Positions 16,069 to 24,280 of a stretch of 33,161 bases of DNA are shown here, piece after piece (within the stretch, counting starts at the first letter, position 1; every line of letters begins with the position of its first letter). The translations under genes were made by a program, and so were the position numbers. The notes under the pieces were generated by a model. The model ran no database searches. It was not told where the DNA came from and was given only the letters and a program-made list of their open reading frames with translations. Source of the stretch: an uncultured Butyricicoccus sp. (GTDB lineage Bacteria; Bacillota; Clostridia; Oscillospirales; Butyricicoccaceae); assembly GCA_910584935.1 (NCBI GenBank), contig CAJUDU010000023.1:1-33161 (forward strand). The letters run 5' to 3'.

Positions 16069-17304
16069 ATGGCGGAAAAACCACAGATTGCTCCGTTTTC
16101 AGCCGAACGCAGGGCGCGGCGGCGTGCCGCACGTCGTGCCGCAGACAAACGGCTGCGCACCGTGGCGCGGCTGCGCCATTTCTTTGGTTGGGTGACAGCG
16201 GCGGCATTTGTCCTGTTTTGGGCGGCCAATATGTCCCTGTTTTCCCGCGATTCGCTGCACCAGCTTGGTTCCATCATTACTGCTGGGCTGGCTCATGCCG
16301 ATGCGGGTACGCTTATCCAATATGCAACCGAAAATACAGCAACCGTTTCCGCATATGCCGATGGGCTTGCCGTTGCGGACAGCGATGTCTTTAACTTGCA
16401 AAAACCAGGCGCTGTGCAGCTGACAGAACCACTTGGTTATTCATCGCCAACGCTCCTTTCTAACGAACATTATGTGTTTGCCTACGACCGCGGCGGTTAT
16501 AGCGCTATGCTTACCACCTCGATTTCTGTCACCAGCAAAGTTACTTTGGAATCACCAATTATCACAGGCTGTCTTGGGCAAAATGGTGACTATGCCCTCA
16601 TTACAAACGAAACTGGTTATAAATCCGCTGTTACTGTATTCTCTGCCAACGGCGAGCAGCGCTTTAAATGGGCAACGCCTGATTATTATTTTGAATCTGC
16701 TGCCCTTTCCCCGGATGGCAGGCGGCTGGCTGTTGCAGCCTTTTCCCAAACCGAAACCGAATTTGAAGGCACGCTGTTTTTCCGTGACCTTGGCAGTGAG
16801 GAAATTTCCAGCCAGGTGTCCCTTGGTTCCACAGTGCCGCTTGCAGCAGGCTTTTTGGATGGGGATACCGCCGCAGTGGTCGGCGATTATGGCACCTTTA
16901 TCGTTTCCCGTAAAGGCGAAACCATCAAATCAATCGGCTATGCCGCTGATGACCTTGACGCCTATTGCTTTGGTGAAGGCTCACTGGTGCTTGGCACTCA
17001 TTCCTATTCCGGCAAAGCCCGTACCAGCTTGTCCATATTTGACGCCGAAGGCGCGGAAACAGGTCCGCTGCTGGCAGCGGAAGATCTGCAGGCAATCGGC
17101 TATGACGGCGCACGGCTGGCGCTGCTGACTGCCAGCGGTTTGCGGGTCTATGACAGCGCACTGCGCCCCTTGTGGGAAAATGCCAGCGCAGCCGGCGCAC
17201 GGGCAATCCTGCTTAACGCAGATGGCTCGGTGTGGGCGGCTTATTCCAAACAGGCTGACCGCTTGTCAGCATCTTCAGATACCTCGGAGGCACTTAAATC
17301 ATGA
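16069..17304 (+). CDS. DUF5711-type membrane-anchored beta-propeller-like protein
   Basis: Protein of 411 residues with unknown function. Residues 1-36 are very rich in Arg/Ala (RRARRRAARRAADKR), followed by one transmembrane helix at ~38-58 and a large extracytoplasmic part. That part is made of repeated beta-strand units with SPDGRRLAVAAFS, YALITNETGYKS and DGSVWAAYSK-like blades, consistent with a WD40/PQQ-like propeller. The DUF5711 assignment is from recalled family resemblance. The ATG at 16069 has GGAGG 7 nt upstream; the longer frame from 15964 passes through the hairpin cluster. The stop overlaps cvpA by 4 nt (ATGA), so the two are coupled. Confidence 0.72.
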   Translation: MAEKPQIAPFSAERRARRRAARRAADKRLRTVARLRHFFGWVTAAAFVLFWAANMSLFSRDSLHQLGSIITAGLAHADAGTLIQYATENTATVSAYADGLAVADSDVFNLQKPGAVQLTEPLGYSSPTLLSNEHYVFAYDRGGYSAMLTTSISVTSKVTLESPIITGCLGQNGDYALITNETGYKSAVTVFSANGEQRFKWATPDYYFESAALSPDGRRLAVAAFSQTETEFEGTLFFRDLGSEEISSQVSLGSTVPLAAGFLDGDTAAVVGDYGTFIVSRKGETIKSIGYAADDLDAYCFGEGSLVLGTHSYSGKARTSLSIFDAEGAETGPLLAAEDLQAIGYDGARLALLTASGLRVYDSALRPLWENASAAGARAILLNADGSVWAAYSKQADRLSASSDTSEALKS

Positions 17305-17933
17305 ACTTATTCTCAAGCACAGGCACGATCCCAGACGCGTTCAAAGGTCTGCTGAACCTGCCTGATCTTATCCTGCTCACCATTATCCTCGCCAGCATTG
17401 GCATGGGCGCAAAACGCGGCATTATCCGCACCTTATGCAACTCGCTGGGGCGCATGGCTGCTATGGCAGGCGCCGCAATCGCTGCGAAGCTGACAGCCCC
17501 ACTGCTGGCAAAGTTTATCATCACCCCGATTATCGGTGAGGTCTTTGAAGTGCGTGCGGCAGATCTTTTGTCCCGTATGCCTGCATTTGCTAGCAGCTTC
17601 CAGGCAAAAGCAACCGAAATGGCTTTGGAAATGGCGGAACATCTCGCTTATTTTCTGTTATTTTTCATTTTTATGTTTGCCATGAATGTGTTAGCGCATA
17701 TGGCAGGCACCGCGTTAAAAATCGTCAGGCATATTGGCCCCATCAGTGTGCTTAACCGGTTCGCTGGCTGCTTTGTCGGCGCGGTAAGCGGTGTGCTGAT
17801 GTGCTTTCTGGGGCTGTGGGCGCTTACTGCGTTTGCCCCCAGTGTGTTTGGCGAACTGGGTGCTCTGTCGCCGGATACGGTTGCGGGCACAACCCTCACA
17901 GCTTTCCTGCTTGGCTATGTGCCGGGCGCTTGA
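17301..17933 (+). CDS. CvpA-family membrane protein
   Basis: Integral-membrane protein of 210 residues with hydrophobic stretches near 21-37, 50-66, 113-135 and 154-180, matching the four-helix CvpA family. That family is named for colicin V production, though its general role is unsettled. The N-terminal LPDLILLTIILASIGMGAKR segment and the NRFAGCFVGAVSGVL segment (~152-166) are typical. It overlaps the DUF5711 gene by 4 nt and is followed after 36 nt by clpE. A joint envelope or stress function with its neighbours is an inference from coupling only. Confidence 0.8.
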   Translation: MNLFSSTGTIPDAFKGLLNLPDLILLTIILASIGMGAKRGIIRTLCNSLGRMAAMAGAAIAAKLTAPLLAKFIITPIIGEVFEVRAADLLSRMPAFASSFQAKATEMALEMAEHLAYFLLFFIFMFAMNVLAHMAGTALKIVRHIGPISVLNRFAGCFVGAVSGVLMCFLGLWALTAFAPSVFGELGALSPDTVAGTTLTAFLLGYVPGA

Positions 17934-17969
17934 TTGCTGATGCCTTTCTGAAATATAAGGAGAACATTT

Positions 17970-20342
17970 ATGAATATGCCAATGTGTTCCCGCTGCGGCA
18001 AAAATGTCGCGGTGGTATTTATCACCAAAATTGACCAAAACAATAATTCCACACAGGAAGGGTTGTGCCTCAAATGCGCCAAAGAACTGGGGCTTAAACC
18101 GATTGACAACCTGATGGAGCAAATGGGCATTACAGAAGCTGACCTGGATGCGCTGGCGGGCGAAATCGGCGCGTTTGGGGATTTATCTGGGCTGGTGCCG
18201 GCTGGGACAGACGGCGAAGACCTCAATGCCCCACATAACCGCGAGGACGACGACCCGCCCAAGCTGGACGATGACGGTAATGATGACAGTGAAATGCCAT
18301 TGCCGTTCCAGATTTTCCGTAAAGAACGTGCTAAGCGGGATAAAGACGCGGAAGATCGCGAAGAGCGCAGTCCACGCGGCAAAGGCAAGCGCGATAAAAA
18401 ACGGAAATTCCTGTCCACTTATTGCGAGGATTTGACGAATAAAGCGAAATCCGGGAAAATCGACCGCATTGTTGGACGTGAACGTGAAACCGAACGGGTT
18501 ATCCAAATTTTGAACCGCCGCCAAAAAAATAACCCCTGCTTAATAGGCGAACCCGGCGTCGGCAAGACGGCTGTGGCAGAAGGGCTTGCGTTGCGCATTG
18601 CCCAAGGGCGCGTGCCCTATAAACTGCGGAATAAAGAAATCCATCTGCTGGATTTGACTGCGCTGGTGGCTGGCACGCAATTCCGCGGGCAGTTTGAAAG
18701 CCGAATGAAAGGGCTTATTGACGAAGTCAAAAAGCTTGGAAATATCATCCTAGTCATTGACGAGGTGCATAATATTGTCGGGGCAGGCGACTCGGAAGGC
18801 TCTATGAATGCCGCAAACATCCTGAAACCAGCGCTTAGCCGTGGCGAAATCCAAGTCATTGGCGCGACAACCTTTAATGAATACCGCAAATATATTGAAA
18901 AAGATTCTGCTTTGGAACGCCGGTTTCAGCCGGTATCGGTGGAAGAACCATCACTTGAGGACGCGGCAGAAGTGTTGCGGGGCATTAAAAACTACTATGA
19001 AGACTTCCATTTTGTCACCATTTCTGATGCAATATGCCGTCAAGCGGTGCAGCTTGCGGAACGGTATATCACAGACCGGTTTTTGCCGGATAAAGCAATT
19101 GATTTGATTGATGAAGCCTGCTCCGACCTCAATTTGCATAATGAAATGCTGTCGCTGGCAGAAAACCTTAAAACTGAACTGAAAACCGTTACAGAAGAAC
19201 GGGAAACTTTAATGTCTGCGGAAGCAGCAGACGAAATCGATATGACCAGCGAACAGCTTGACCAGCGATATGCCCGGATTGCCGAACTGCGCAGCAAGGA
19301 AATCCAGCTTGAGAACCAGCTGCATGAGGCGCAGGCTGCGCCGCGCCCGGAACTGACCATGGATAACCTGGCAGCAGTCATAGAATTATGGACGAATATC
19401 CCAGCCAGCAAGGTGCAGGCACAAGAAATGCAGCGGCTTTCCGGCATGGAAACCCGGCTAAGCAAACGGGTGATTGGGCAGGATGAAGCCATCCATGCCA
19501 TTGCGGATGCCATTCGGCGCAGCCGTGCGGGCATCAGCCCAAAGAAAAAACCAGTATCGTTCCTGTTTGTGGGGCCAACCGGTGTGGGTAAAACCGAATT
19601 GGTCAAAACGCTGGCAGAGGATTTGTTTGACACGCCTGAGGCACTGATTCGGCTTGATATGTCAGAATATATGGAAAAACATACTGTGGCGCGTTTGGTT
19701 GGTTCGCCTCCAGGTTATGTCGGTTATGATGAAGCAGGGCAGCTTACCGAAAAAATCCGCCGCCGCCCTTATTCGGTCATTCTGATGGATGAAATCGAAA
19801 AAGCACACCCGGATGTGCTGAATATCCTGCTCCAGATACTGGACGATGGCAGGCTGACCGATGCCCATGGGCGTATGGTGAATTTTGAGAATACAGTTAT
19901 CATTATGACGTCAAACGCAGGCAGCAGCGTGAAAACAACCTCATTGGGATTTGGCAAAACAGCAAGCGAACAAGGCAAAGACAAGGCGCTGAAAGCGCTG
20001 GAAGATATTATGCGCCCGGAATTCCTCAACCGCATTGATGAAATTGTTGCGTTTAATCAGCTTTCCGAACAGGACTTTGGCAAGATTGCCGCGATTTTGC
20101 TGGGCGACTTGGCAGAAAATCTGAAAGAACGGGATATTTTGCTGACATGGGATGAAAGCCTGACCGAATACCTGGTCAGCAAATCATATTCGCTGAAATT
20201 CGGCGCACGCAACCTGCGCCGCCTGATTGAAAAGGAAGTGGAAAACGCACTGGCAGTCAAGCTGATTGAATCTTATGAACATCCGCTTGCAGGTGCGCAT
20301 ATCATGGTAAAAGAAGGCGTGCTGACGGTGCAAGCCGCTTAA
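17970..20342 (+). CDS. clpE: ClpE-type AAA+ unfoldase, ClpP partner
   Basis: Hsp100 ATPase that unfolds proteins and feeds them to ClpP. It has 790 residues. Instead of the double Clp N-domain it begins with a zinc finger (Cys6, 9, 33, 36: CSRCGK, CLKCAKE) like ClpE. A charged acidic-then-basic linker spans ~80-147. AAA1: Walker A GEPGVGKT 193-200 and Walker B LVIDE 261-265. A coiled middle region spans ~395-455. AAA2: Walker A GPTGVGKT 535-542, Walker B ILMDE 604-608 and a ClpP-docking LGF tripeptide at 659-661. AAGGAG lies 7 nt before the ATG. No CtsR or CIRCE site was seen in the 36-nt gap upstream, so expression probably comes from the shared transcript. Confidence 0.92.
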   Translation: MNMPMCSRCGKNVAVVFITKIDQNNNSTQEGLCLKCAKELGLKPIDNLMEQMGITEADLDALAGEIGAFGDLSGLVPAGTDGEDLNAPHNREDDDPPKLDDDGNDDSEMPLPFQIFRKERAKRDKDAEDREERSPRGKGKRDKKRKFLSTYCEDLTNKAKSGKIDRIVGRERETERVIQILNRRQKNNPCLIGEPGVGKTAVAEGLALRIAQGRVPYKLRNKEIHLLDLTALVAGTQFRGQFESRMKGLIDEVKKLGNIILVIDEVHNIVGAGDSEGSMNAANILKPALSRGEIQVIGATTFNEYRKYIEKDSALERRFQPVSVEEPSLEDAAEVLRGIKNYYEDFHFVTISDAICRQAVQLAERYITDRFLPDKAIDLIDEACSDLNLHNEMLSLAENLKTELKTVTEERETLMSAEAADEIDMTSEQLDQRYARIAELRSKEIQLENQLHEAQAAPRPELTMDNLAAVIELWTNIPASKVQAQEMQRLSGMETRLSKRVIGQDEAIHAIADAIRRSRAGISPKKKPVSFLFVGPTGVGKTELVKTLAEDLFDTPEALIRLDMSEYMEKHTVARLVGSPPGYVGYDEAGQLTEKIRRRPYSVILMDEIEKAHPDVLNILLQILDDGRLTDAHGRMVNFENTVIIMTSNAGSSVKTTSLGFGKTASEQGKDKALKALEDIMRPEFLNRIDEIVAFNQLSEQDFGKIAAILLGDLAENLKERDILLTWDESLTEYLVSKSYSLKFGARNLRRLIEKEVENALAVKLIESYEHPLAGAHIMVKEGVLTVQAA

Positions 20343-20358
20343 ACAGAGGACGAGGAAC

Positions 20359-21189
20359 ATGAAAACAATCGTAGTTGGATTAGGGTTAATGGGCGGCTCC
20401 ATGGCAATGGCCATCCGCAAGTATACCAACCATGAAGTCTATGGCTGGAACCGCACGGCTTCCGTGGTGGAAAAGGCAATGACAGAAGGAGTCATTCATG
20501 GGATTGCGGATGCAACCACTTTTGCGGAAGCGGATTTGGTGATTATCAGCCTGTACCCACAGTCCACAGTTGATTTTTTGCTGGAATGGATGCCAAAGAT
20601 GAAAAAAGGCTGTATTATTGTGGATTTGGTCGGTATCAAACGGTTCATGGAAGACCGGCTTGCTAAAGCTGCACAACAAGCAGGCGTGCATTTTATCGGT
20701 GGGCACCCAATGGCAGGCAAGGAATTTTCTGGTTATGCATTCGCGGCTGCCGAACTCTTCCATGATGCCAGCATGATTCTTGTGCCAAACGAATCCAGCC
20801 CTTTGTGGGCGGTGGATGAGATGGAAGGCTTTTTTATGCAGCTTGGGTTTGGGCGCGTGGTGCGCTGTTCGGCACAGCAGCATGACCATATGATTGCCTT
20901 TACTTCTCAGCTTGCACATGTGGTATCCAGCGCTTATATCAAAAGCCCGGAAGCCTTGCGGCACAATGGTTATTCCGCAGGCAGCTATAAAGACCTGACC
21001 CGTGTGGCAAAGCTGAACGAAACCATGTGGACAGAATTATTCCTCAACAATGCCCAGCCGTTGGTGCAGGAGATTGATGAAATCATCTTGCACCTGACCG
21101 AATATCGGGACGCTATTGCGGACGGTGACGCCAAACGGCTTTGCACACTGCTGCGGGAAGGACGCGAACGCAAAGAAAGCATTGGATAA
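20359..21189 (+). CDS. tyrA: Prephenate dehydrogenase
   Basis: NAD(P)-dependent oxidation and decarboxylation of prephenate to 4-hydroxyphenylpyruvate in tyrosine synthesis. It has 276 residues. The Rossmann motif GLGLMGGS is at 7-14, GWNR at 29-32 likely follows the second beta strand, and GGHPMAGKE (114-122) carries the conserved catalytic histidine (His116). No ACT or chorismate mutase domain is fused, so it is a stand-alone enzyme of minimal length. It starts 16 nt after clpE and is probably on the same transcript. No other aromatic pathway gene is nearby. An arogenate dehydrogenase activity cannot be excluded. Confidence 0.9.
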   Translation: MKTIVVGLGLMGGSMAMAIRKYTNHEVYGWNRTASVVEKAMTEGVIHGIADATTFAEADLVIISLYPQSTVDFLLEWMPKMKKGCIIVDLVGIKRFMEDRLAKAAQQAGVHFIGGHPMAGKEFSGYAFAAAELFHDASMILVPNESSPLWAVDEMEGFFMQLGFGRVVRCSAQQHDHMIAFTSQLAHVVSSAYIKSPEALRHNGYSAGSYKDLTRVAKLNETMWTELFLNNAQPLVQEIDEIILHLTEYRDAIADGDAKRLCTLLREGRERKESIG

Positions 21190-21235
21190 AGACAAACTGC
21201 ATCATAGTAACAGGAGGGCGGCATGGAGCGGAGGC

Positions 21236-21358
21236 GTGTTCCGAAATGACCCAAAAGAAGTTGCCGCCTGGTGGAAGGAAATTCTGAAAAACGGGATGGG
21301 GCAGCATTTTGATTCTGTGTTCCATGCTGTCCTTGACCACTCGAAAGGGAAAAACTGA
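21236..21358 (+). CDS. Small hypothetical frame after tyrA, possibly a remnant
   Basis: From a GTG at 21236 this frame gives 40 residues with plausible composition (FRNDPKEVAAWWKEIL, then HFDSVFHAVLDHSKGK). A good AGGAGG site stands 6 nt before an ATG at 21223, but that ATG is in another frame and stops after eight codons. One base change in between would join it to the 40-residue frame. It is thus either a short GTG-started protein, a frameshifted pseudogene, or chance. No family recognised. A terminator follows ~28 nt after the stop. Confidence 0.3.
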   Translation: MFRNDPKEVAAWWKEILKNGMGQHFDSVFHAVLDHSKGKN

Positions 21359-21385
21359 ATCGGGGCATTTATGGCATAAAAAAAC

Positions 21386-21432
21386 AAAACACCACACCAG
21401 CAGGTTTATCCAGCATGGTGCGGTGTTTTTTT
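21386..21432. terminator. Bidirectional terminator after tyrA and after the LacI-family gene
   Basis: AACACCACACCA pairs with TGGTGCGGTGTT with one mismatch. Seven or more T follow on plus, and TTTTG plus a long T-run follow on minus. It ends the long plus-strand run and the convergent regulator gene. Confidence 0.88.
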
Positions 21433-21467
21433 ATGGGAGGGGGCACAAAAATGAAGGGGTTTCCTTT

Positions 21468-22508
21468 TCAGTTGCCCCGTGGCTGTGCGACGCTCTCCCG
21501 AGTGATAAGTGTTGGCGGGATCATGACTTTGTGGGGCGTTGCACGCAGTTCAGGCGGCATATGCCCCGGCGTAGTATGCTGCCCAATCAGGCGCACGGCG
21601 GCACGGCACATTTCCTCTGCCTGTACATGGATGGTTGTCAGGGCAGGGGTGATGCGCGGCAGCTGCGCCGCATTGGAAAATGCAATGACAGAAATGCCCT
21701 CTGGCACAGGAATATCCAATTCATTCAGTGCGGCGAGGGCGCCGACAGCGTTTTCTTCCGTAACAGTAAACAGGGCGGTAGGCAGTTCCCCACCATTGCG
21801 GGCATAGGCAAGCAATGCCTGGCAGGTTTCCTGCGCATCAATGCCGACATCTAACGACCACGCATAAGACGCAAGCCCACAGATCTGCATGGCATCCATA
21901 TAAATGCCATACAGCAGTTCATAGGTAATGCGCCGTGTCAGGCAGTATTGTCCGATACATGGCCCAATATAGCCGATATGCGAATGCCCATATGAGGTGA
22001 GATGTTCCATCATCTGAGCAACACCGGCATGGCAGTTGATGACAACCGCATCACAGTGCAGTTCATCTGGTGATGTATCCAAAAAAACCACGTTGCGGCT
22101 TAACCGGAACATCTTTTCAATTTGGGCATCTTCAAATACGCCAATGGCAAAAATACCGTCGATTTCAGATGGACCGCGAACCAAATCCCCGCCATTATTG
22201 AAGAAAATATCAATCGGTTCGATTTTCATATCTCGGCAGACGCGCCCAATGCTTGAACGCCAAAGCCGTTCATAGTATTCCTGTATCCGAGGATGCGGGC
22301 AGGATATCGCAATCCCCAAGCTGAGCACAGTTTTTAAGTTGCGCCCTTTCCGGCTTTTTGTTGCCGCATAATTCAGCAGGTCGGCAGCTTCCAGCACTTT
22401 TTTGCGTGTTTCCTCGCTGGCACTCATGGATGGGTCGCTGTTGAGGATACGTGAGATGGTTGCGATAGAATAGCCTGTATACTCAGAAAGGTCCTTTAAT
22501 GTAGCCAT
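21468..22508 (-). CDS. LacI-family transcriptional regulator (EbgR-like)
   Basis: Sugar-responsive repressor type protein of 346 residues. The helix-turn-helix is at ~2-24 (ATLKDLSEYTGYSIATISR) and the hinge region runs to ~60. The periplasmic-binding-protein-like effector domain follows, with IDGIFAIGVF, GHSHIGYIGP and LPTALFTVTEENAVGAL blocks. The N-terminus and the effector domain resemble EbgR rather than CcpA. The ATG at 22508 follows GGAAGG by 8 nt; the GTG three codons upstream overlaps that site. No sugar transport or catabolic gene is adjacent, so its targets must be elsewhere or it regulates itself. Confidence 0.88.
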   Translation of the reverse strand: MATLKDLSEYTGYSIATISRILNSDPSMSASEETRKKVLEAADLLNYAATKSRKGRNLKTVLSLGIAISCPHPRIQEYYERLWRSSIGRVCRDMKIEPIDIFFNNGGDLVRGPSEIDGIFAIGVFEDAQIEKMFRLSRNVVFLDTSPDELHCDAVVINCHAGVAQMMEHLTSYGHSHIGYIGPCIGQYCLTRRITYELLYGIYMDAMQICGLASYAWSLDVGIDAQETCQALLAYARNGGELPTALFTVTEENAVGALAALNELDIPVPEGISVIAFSNAAQLPRITPALTTIHVQAEEMCRAAVRLIGQHTTPGHMPPELRATPHKVMIPPTLITRESVAQPRGN

Positions 22509-22564
22509 ATGCAGCACCTTCCATCTGTAAGCTTTTCATGCCTTGCCAACTATTATCTATTATT

Positions 22565-22593
22565 AGTTTAACGCTTTTTCAGTCACAGTGCAA
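22565..22593 (-). promoter_or_regulatory. Possible promoter of the LacI-family gene
   Basis: On the minus strand TTGCAC (22588-22593), a 17-nt spacer and TAAACT (22565-22570). The surrounding intergenic stretch (22509-22734) is AT-rich; no clear palindromic LacI operator and no other feature were found in it. Confidence 0.35.
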
Positions 22594-22734
22594 GTGAATT
22601 TTGACAAATATTTTGTTTTCCATAAAAACTTTTATTGTTCGGAATTTTTAGTATTTTTACACCTATCCATATGAAGAACATATTTTGGGAGATAGATATA
22701 TGGCATTGTGGTATTTGCTGTTATATACAACACA

Positions 22735-22759
22735 CCCCCAAATGCTGGAGATTTGGGGG
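22735..22759 (-). terminator. Hairpin downstream of ung
   Basis: Perfect 9-bp stem CCCCCAAAT/ATTTGGGGG with a 7-nt loop, 17 nt after the ung stop on the minus strand. The following minus sequence (TGTGTTGTATAT) is only weakly T-rich, so termination strength is uncertain. Confidence 0.6.
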
Positions 22760-22775
22760 CAGTGGATTTTCTGTT

Positions 22776-23450
22776 TTATGGGGTATTCAAATTCCAGTCA
22801 ATCGGCGTTTCGCCATGGGCGGTGAGAAAATCATTGCACTTTGAAAAATGTTTGCACCCGAAAAATCCATTGTATGCCGAAAGCGGGGAAGGATGTACGG
22901 TTTCCAATATCAAATGGTTTGGGTTGGTAATGAATTTCTTTTTAGAACGTGCATTGCCGCCCCATAGCAAGAATACAATCGGTTGTTCCCGTTCGTTCAG
23001 TTTGCGGATTACAGCATCCGTAAAGGTTGTCCAGCCGATATTTTTATGACTGTTTGCCTGCCCGCGGCGGACGGTCAGCACGGTGTTTAACAGCAAAACA
23101 CCTTGTTCCGCCCATTTGGTGAGTGTGCCGTTTGCCGGTGGCGGAAAGCCAAGGTCATCCTGAATTTCCTGGAAAATATTTTTGAGTGAAGGCGGCGGGG
23201 TGACGCCTGGCTGCACGGAAAAACAAAGTCCATGGGCCTGACCGGGGCCATGATAGGGGTCTTGTCCTAAAAGCACTGCTTTTACGCTGTGATATGGCGT
23301 ATAGCGCAGAGCATTAAAAATATCTTCCATCGGCGGGAAAATAGTTTGTTCTGCATATTCTTTTTTGAGCCAATAGCGGATTTTCTGATAATATTCGCTT
23401 GCGAACTCTTCTGCAAGAACGGTATCCCAATCGTTTCCAAGATGCACCAT
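22776..23450 (-). CDS. ung: Uracil-DNA glycosylase, family 1
   Basis: Removes uracil from DNA as the first step of base excision repair. It has 224 residues. The water-activating motif GQDPYHGPGQAHGL (62-75, catalytic Asp64), the uracil-binding LLLNTVLTVR block (119-128) and the DNA-intercalation motif HPSPLSAYNGFFG (186-198, His186) are all intact. The ATG at 23450 follows GGAGG by 8 nt. It appears monocistronic with its own near-consensus promoter and a hairpin after the stop. Confidence 0.96.
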   Translation of the reverse strand: MVHLGNDWDTVLAEEFASEYYQKIRYWLKKEYAEQTIFPPMEDIFNALRYTPYHSVKAVLLGQDPYHGPGQAHGLCFSVQPGVTPPPSLKNIFQEIQDDLGFPPPANGTLTKWAEQGVLLLNTVLTVRRGQANSHKNIGWTTFTDAVIRKLNEREQPIVFLLWGGNARSKKKFITNPNHLILETVHPSPLSAYNGFFGCKHFSKCNDFLTAHGETPIDWNLNTP

Positions 23451-23480
23451 AGAAAAAGCCTCCCAAATGTCTTTGCTGTT

Positions 23481-23509
23481 ATTATAGCATAAAAGCTACG
23501 CATTGTCAT
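23481..23509 (-). promoter_or_regulatory. Promoter of ung
   Basis: On the minus strand ATGACA (23504-23509), a 17-nt spacer and TATAAT (23481-23486), with TG one base before the -10. It is ~30 nt upstream of the start codon, implying a very short leader. Confidence 0.7.
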
Positions 23510-23539
23510 GGGGATATCAGACGGTTTTCAACAAAATTT

Positions 23540-23613
23540 GACCTTAGGAGCCACAGCAGGGAATCAGTGCCAAATAAAGGGAAAGCTTGGACGCTGGTCC
23601 CCTGCGTAAAGTC
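23540..23613. other. Orphan imperfect long hairpin, possible structured RNA remnant
   Basis: Nested complementary segments fold the stretch into one long interrupted hairpin. The pairs are GACcTTA/TAAaGTC (23540-23546 with 23607-23613), GCAGGG/CCCTGC (23556-23561 with 23600-23605), CAG/CTG (23565-23567 with 23594-23596) and CCAA/TTGG (23570-23573 with 23587-23590). On plus, a T-rich run follows at 23627-23639. AGGGAATCAGTGC and AAGTCCGAA recall cobalamin riboswitch core blocks, but the middle does not fit and no plus-strand gene follows. It lies between the flavoredoxin stop and the ung promoter. Nature and strand unknown. Confidence 0.4.
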
Positions 23614-23629
23614 CGAATGGAGGCCAATT

Positions 23630-24196
23630 TTATTTTTTTAGCTGCAAGCCATCTTGGAAGGCTTCGCCGACCCGTTCTGTAACTTTATAGTATCCATGGG
23701 TATATGGGTCAAATGCAATCGCATTGACCAGGGACATATCAATTTTGCCTTCTTTCATAACACGTTCATCTGCTGTGACATTGACAACTTTGCCAATGAC
23801 GCCACATCCGTATGGGTTATCCTGGTATTCAATAAATTTACACTCCATGCAAATCGGAAATTCATGAATCACCGGCGCATCAACCAGTTCGGATTTGCTT
23901 GCGGTAAGCCCACTGTTTTCAAATTTATTGGAAACCCTGTTGCCCGATTCAACACCAAAATAATCAGCTTCAACAATATGCGCAGCATCGGCAATGCTGA
24001 CAGTAAATGCACCTTTTGCTTTGATGTTTTTTACTGTTTTATGCGTTTCCGTCAAATTAAGCGCAACAGTCCCTCTTTCCTGCATTGTACCCCATGCGGC
24101 ATTCATAACATTGACGCTGCCATCTTCGTTATAGGTTGCAACCATTAATACAGGCATGGGGAAAATACCTTCTGTGATATTCAGTTTTTTTCTCAT
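23630..24196 (-). CDS. Flavoredoxin-like flavin reductase family protein
   Basis: FMN-binding split-barrel protein of 188 residues, related to flavoredoxins and NAD(P)H:flavin oxidoreductases (DIM6/NTAB group). The N-terminal PMPVLMVATYNEDGSVNVMN, followed by AAWG, and the VALNLTETHKTVKNIKAKG block (44-62) are the flavin-contacting landmarks. The central FGVESGNRVSNKFENSGL block is typical of clostridial members. The start at 24196 follows GAGGTC by ~8 nt; the upstream frame to 24280 crosses both promoters and is rejected. It is divergent from hxlR, a common pairing in which the regulator senses quinones, aldehydes or redox stress and controls the reductase. Confidence 0.88.
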   Translation of the reverse strand: MRKKLNITEGIFPMPVLMVATYNEDGSVNVMNAAWGTMQERGTVALNLTETHKTVKNIKAKGAFTVSIADAAHIVEADYFGVESGNRVSNKFENSGLTASKSELVDAPVIHEFPICMECKFIEYQDNPYGCGVIGKVVNVTADERVMKEGKIDMSLVNAIAFDPYTHGYYKVTERVGEAFQDGLQLKK

Positions 24197-24225
24197 GGGA
24201 ATGACCTCGTTTCTTTGTACTTGGA

Positions 24226-24254
24226 TTGACAAGGCATCTGCCTTTCGATATAAT
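24226..24254 (+). promoter_or_regulatory. Consensus sigma-70 promoter of hxlR
   Basis: TTGACA (24226-24231), 17-nt spacer, TATAAT (24249-24254): a full consensus match. Transcription would start near 24261, leaving a ~65-nt leader with two GTACTAT repeats downstream of the start point, where a bound repressor could block elongation. Confidence 0.82.
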
Positions 24255-24280
24255 TGTAACAAGCGGCTGAAAAAATACAA
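24253..24280 (-). promoter_or_regulatory. Candidate promoter of the flavoredoxin-like gene
   Basis: On the minus strand TTGTAT (24275-24280), a 16-nt spacer and TACAAT (24253-24258). Its -10 overlaps the -10 of the opposing hxlR promoter by two bases, so the two promoters should compete for polymerase. Confidence 0.5.

Noticed and set aside
22509..22734. Palindromic LacI operator upstream of the regulator
   Set aside because: The AACGCTTT-like segment at ~22568-22577 is not symmetric enough to support an operator.
23540..23640. Firm call of a cobalamin riboswitch
   Set aside because: Only short blocks resemble the consensus; the helix between GGGAA and the CCC arm carries an unexpected extra stem, the usual distal helices are missing, and no gene follows on the same strand.
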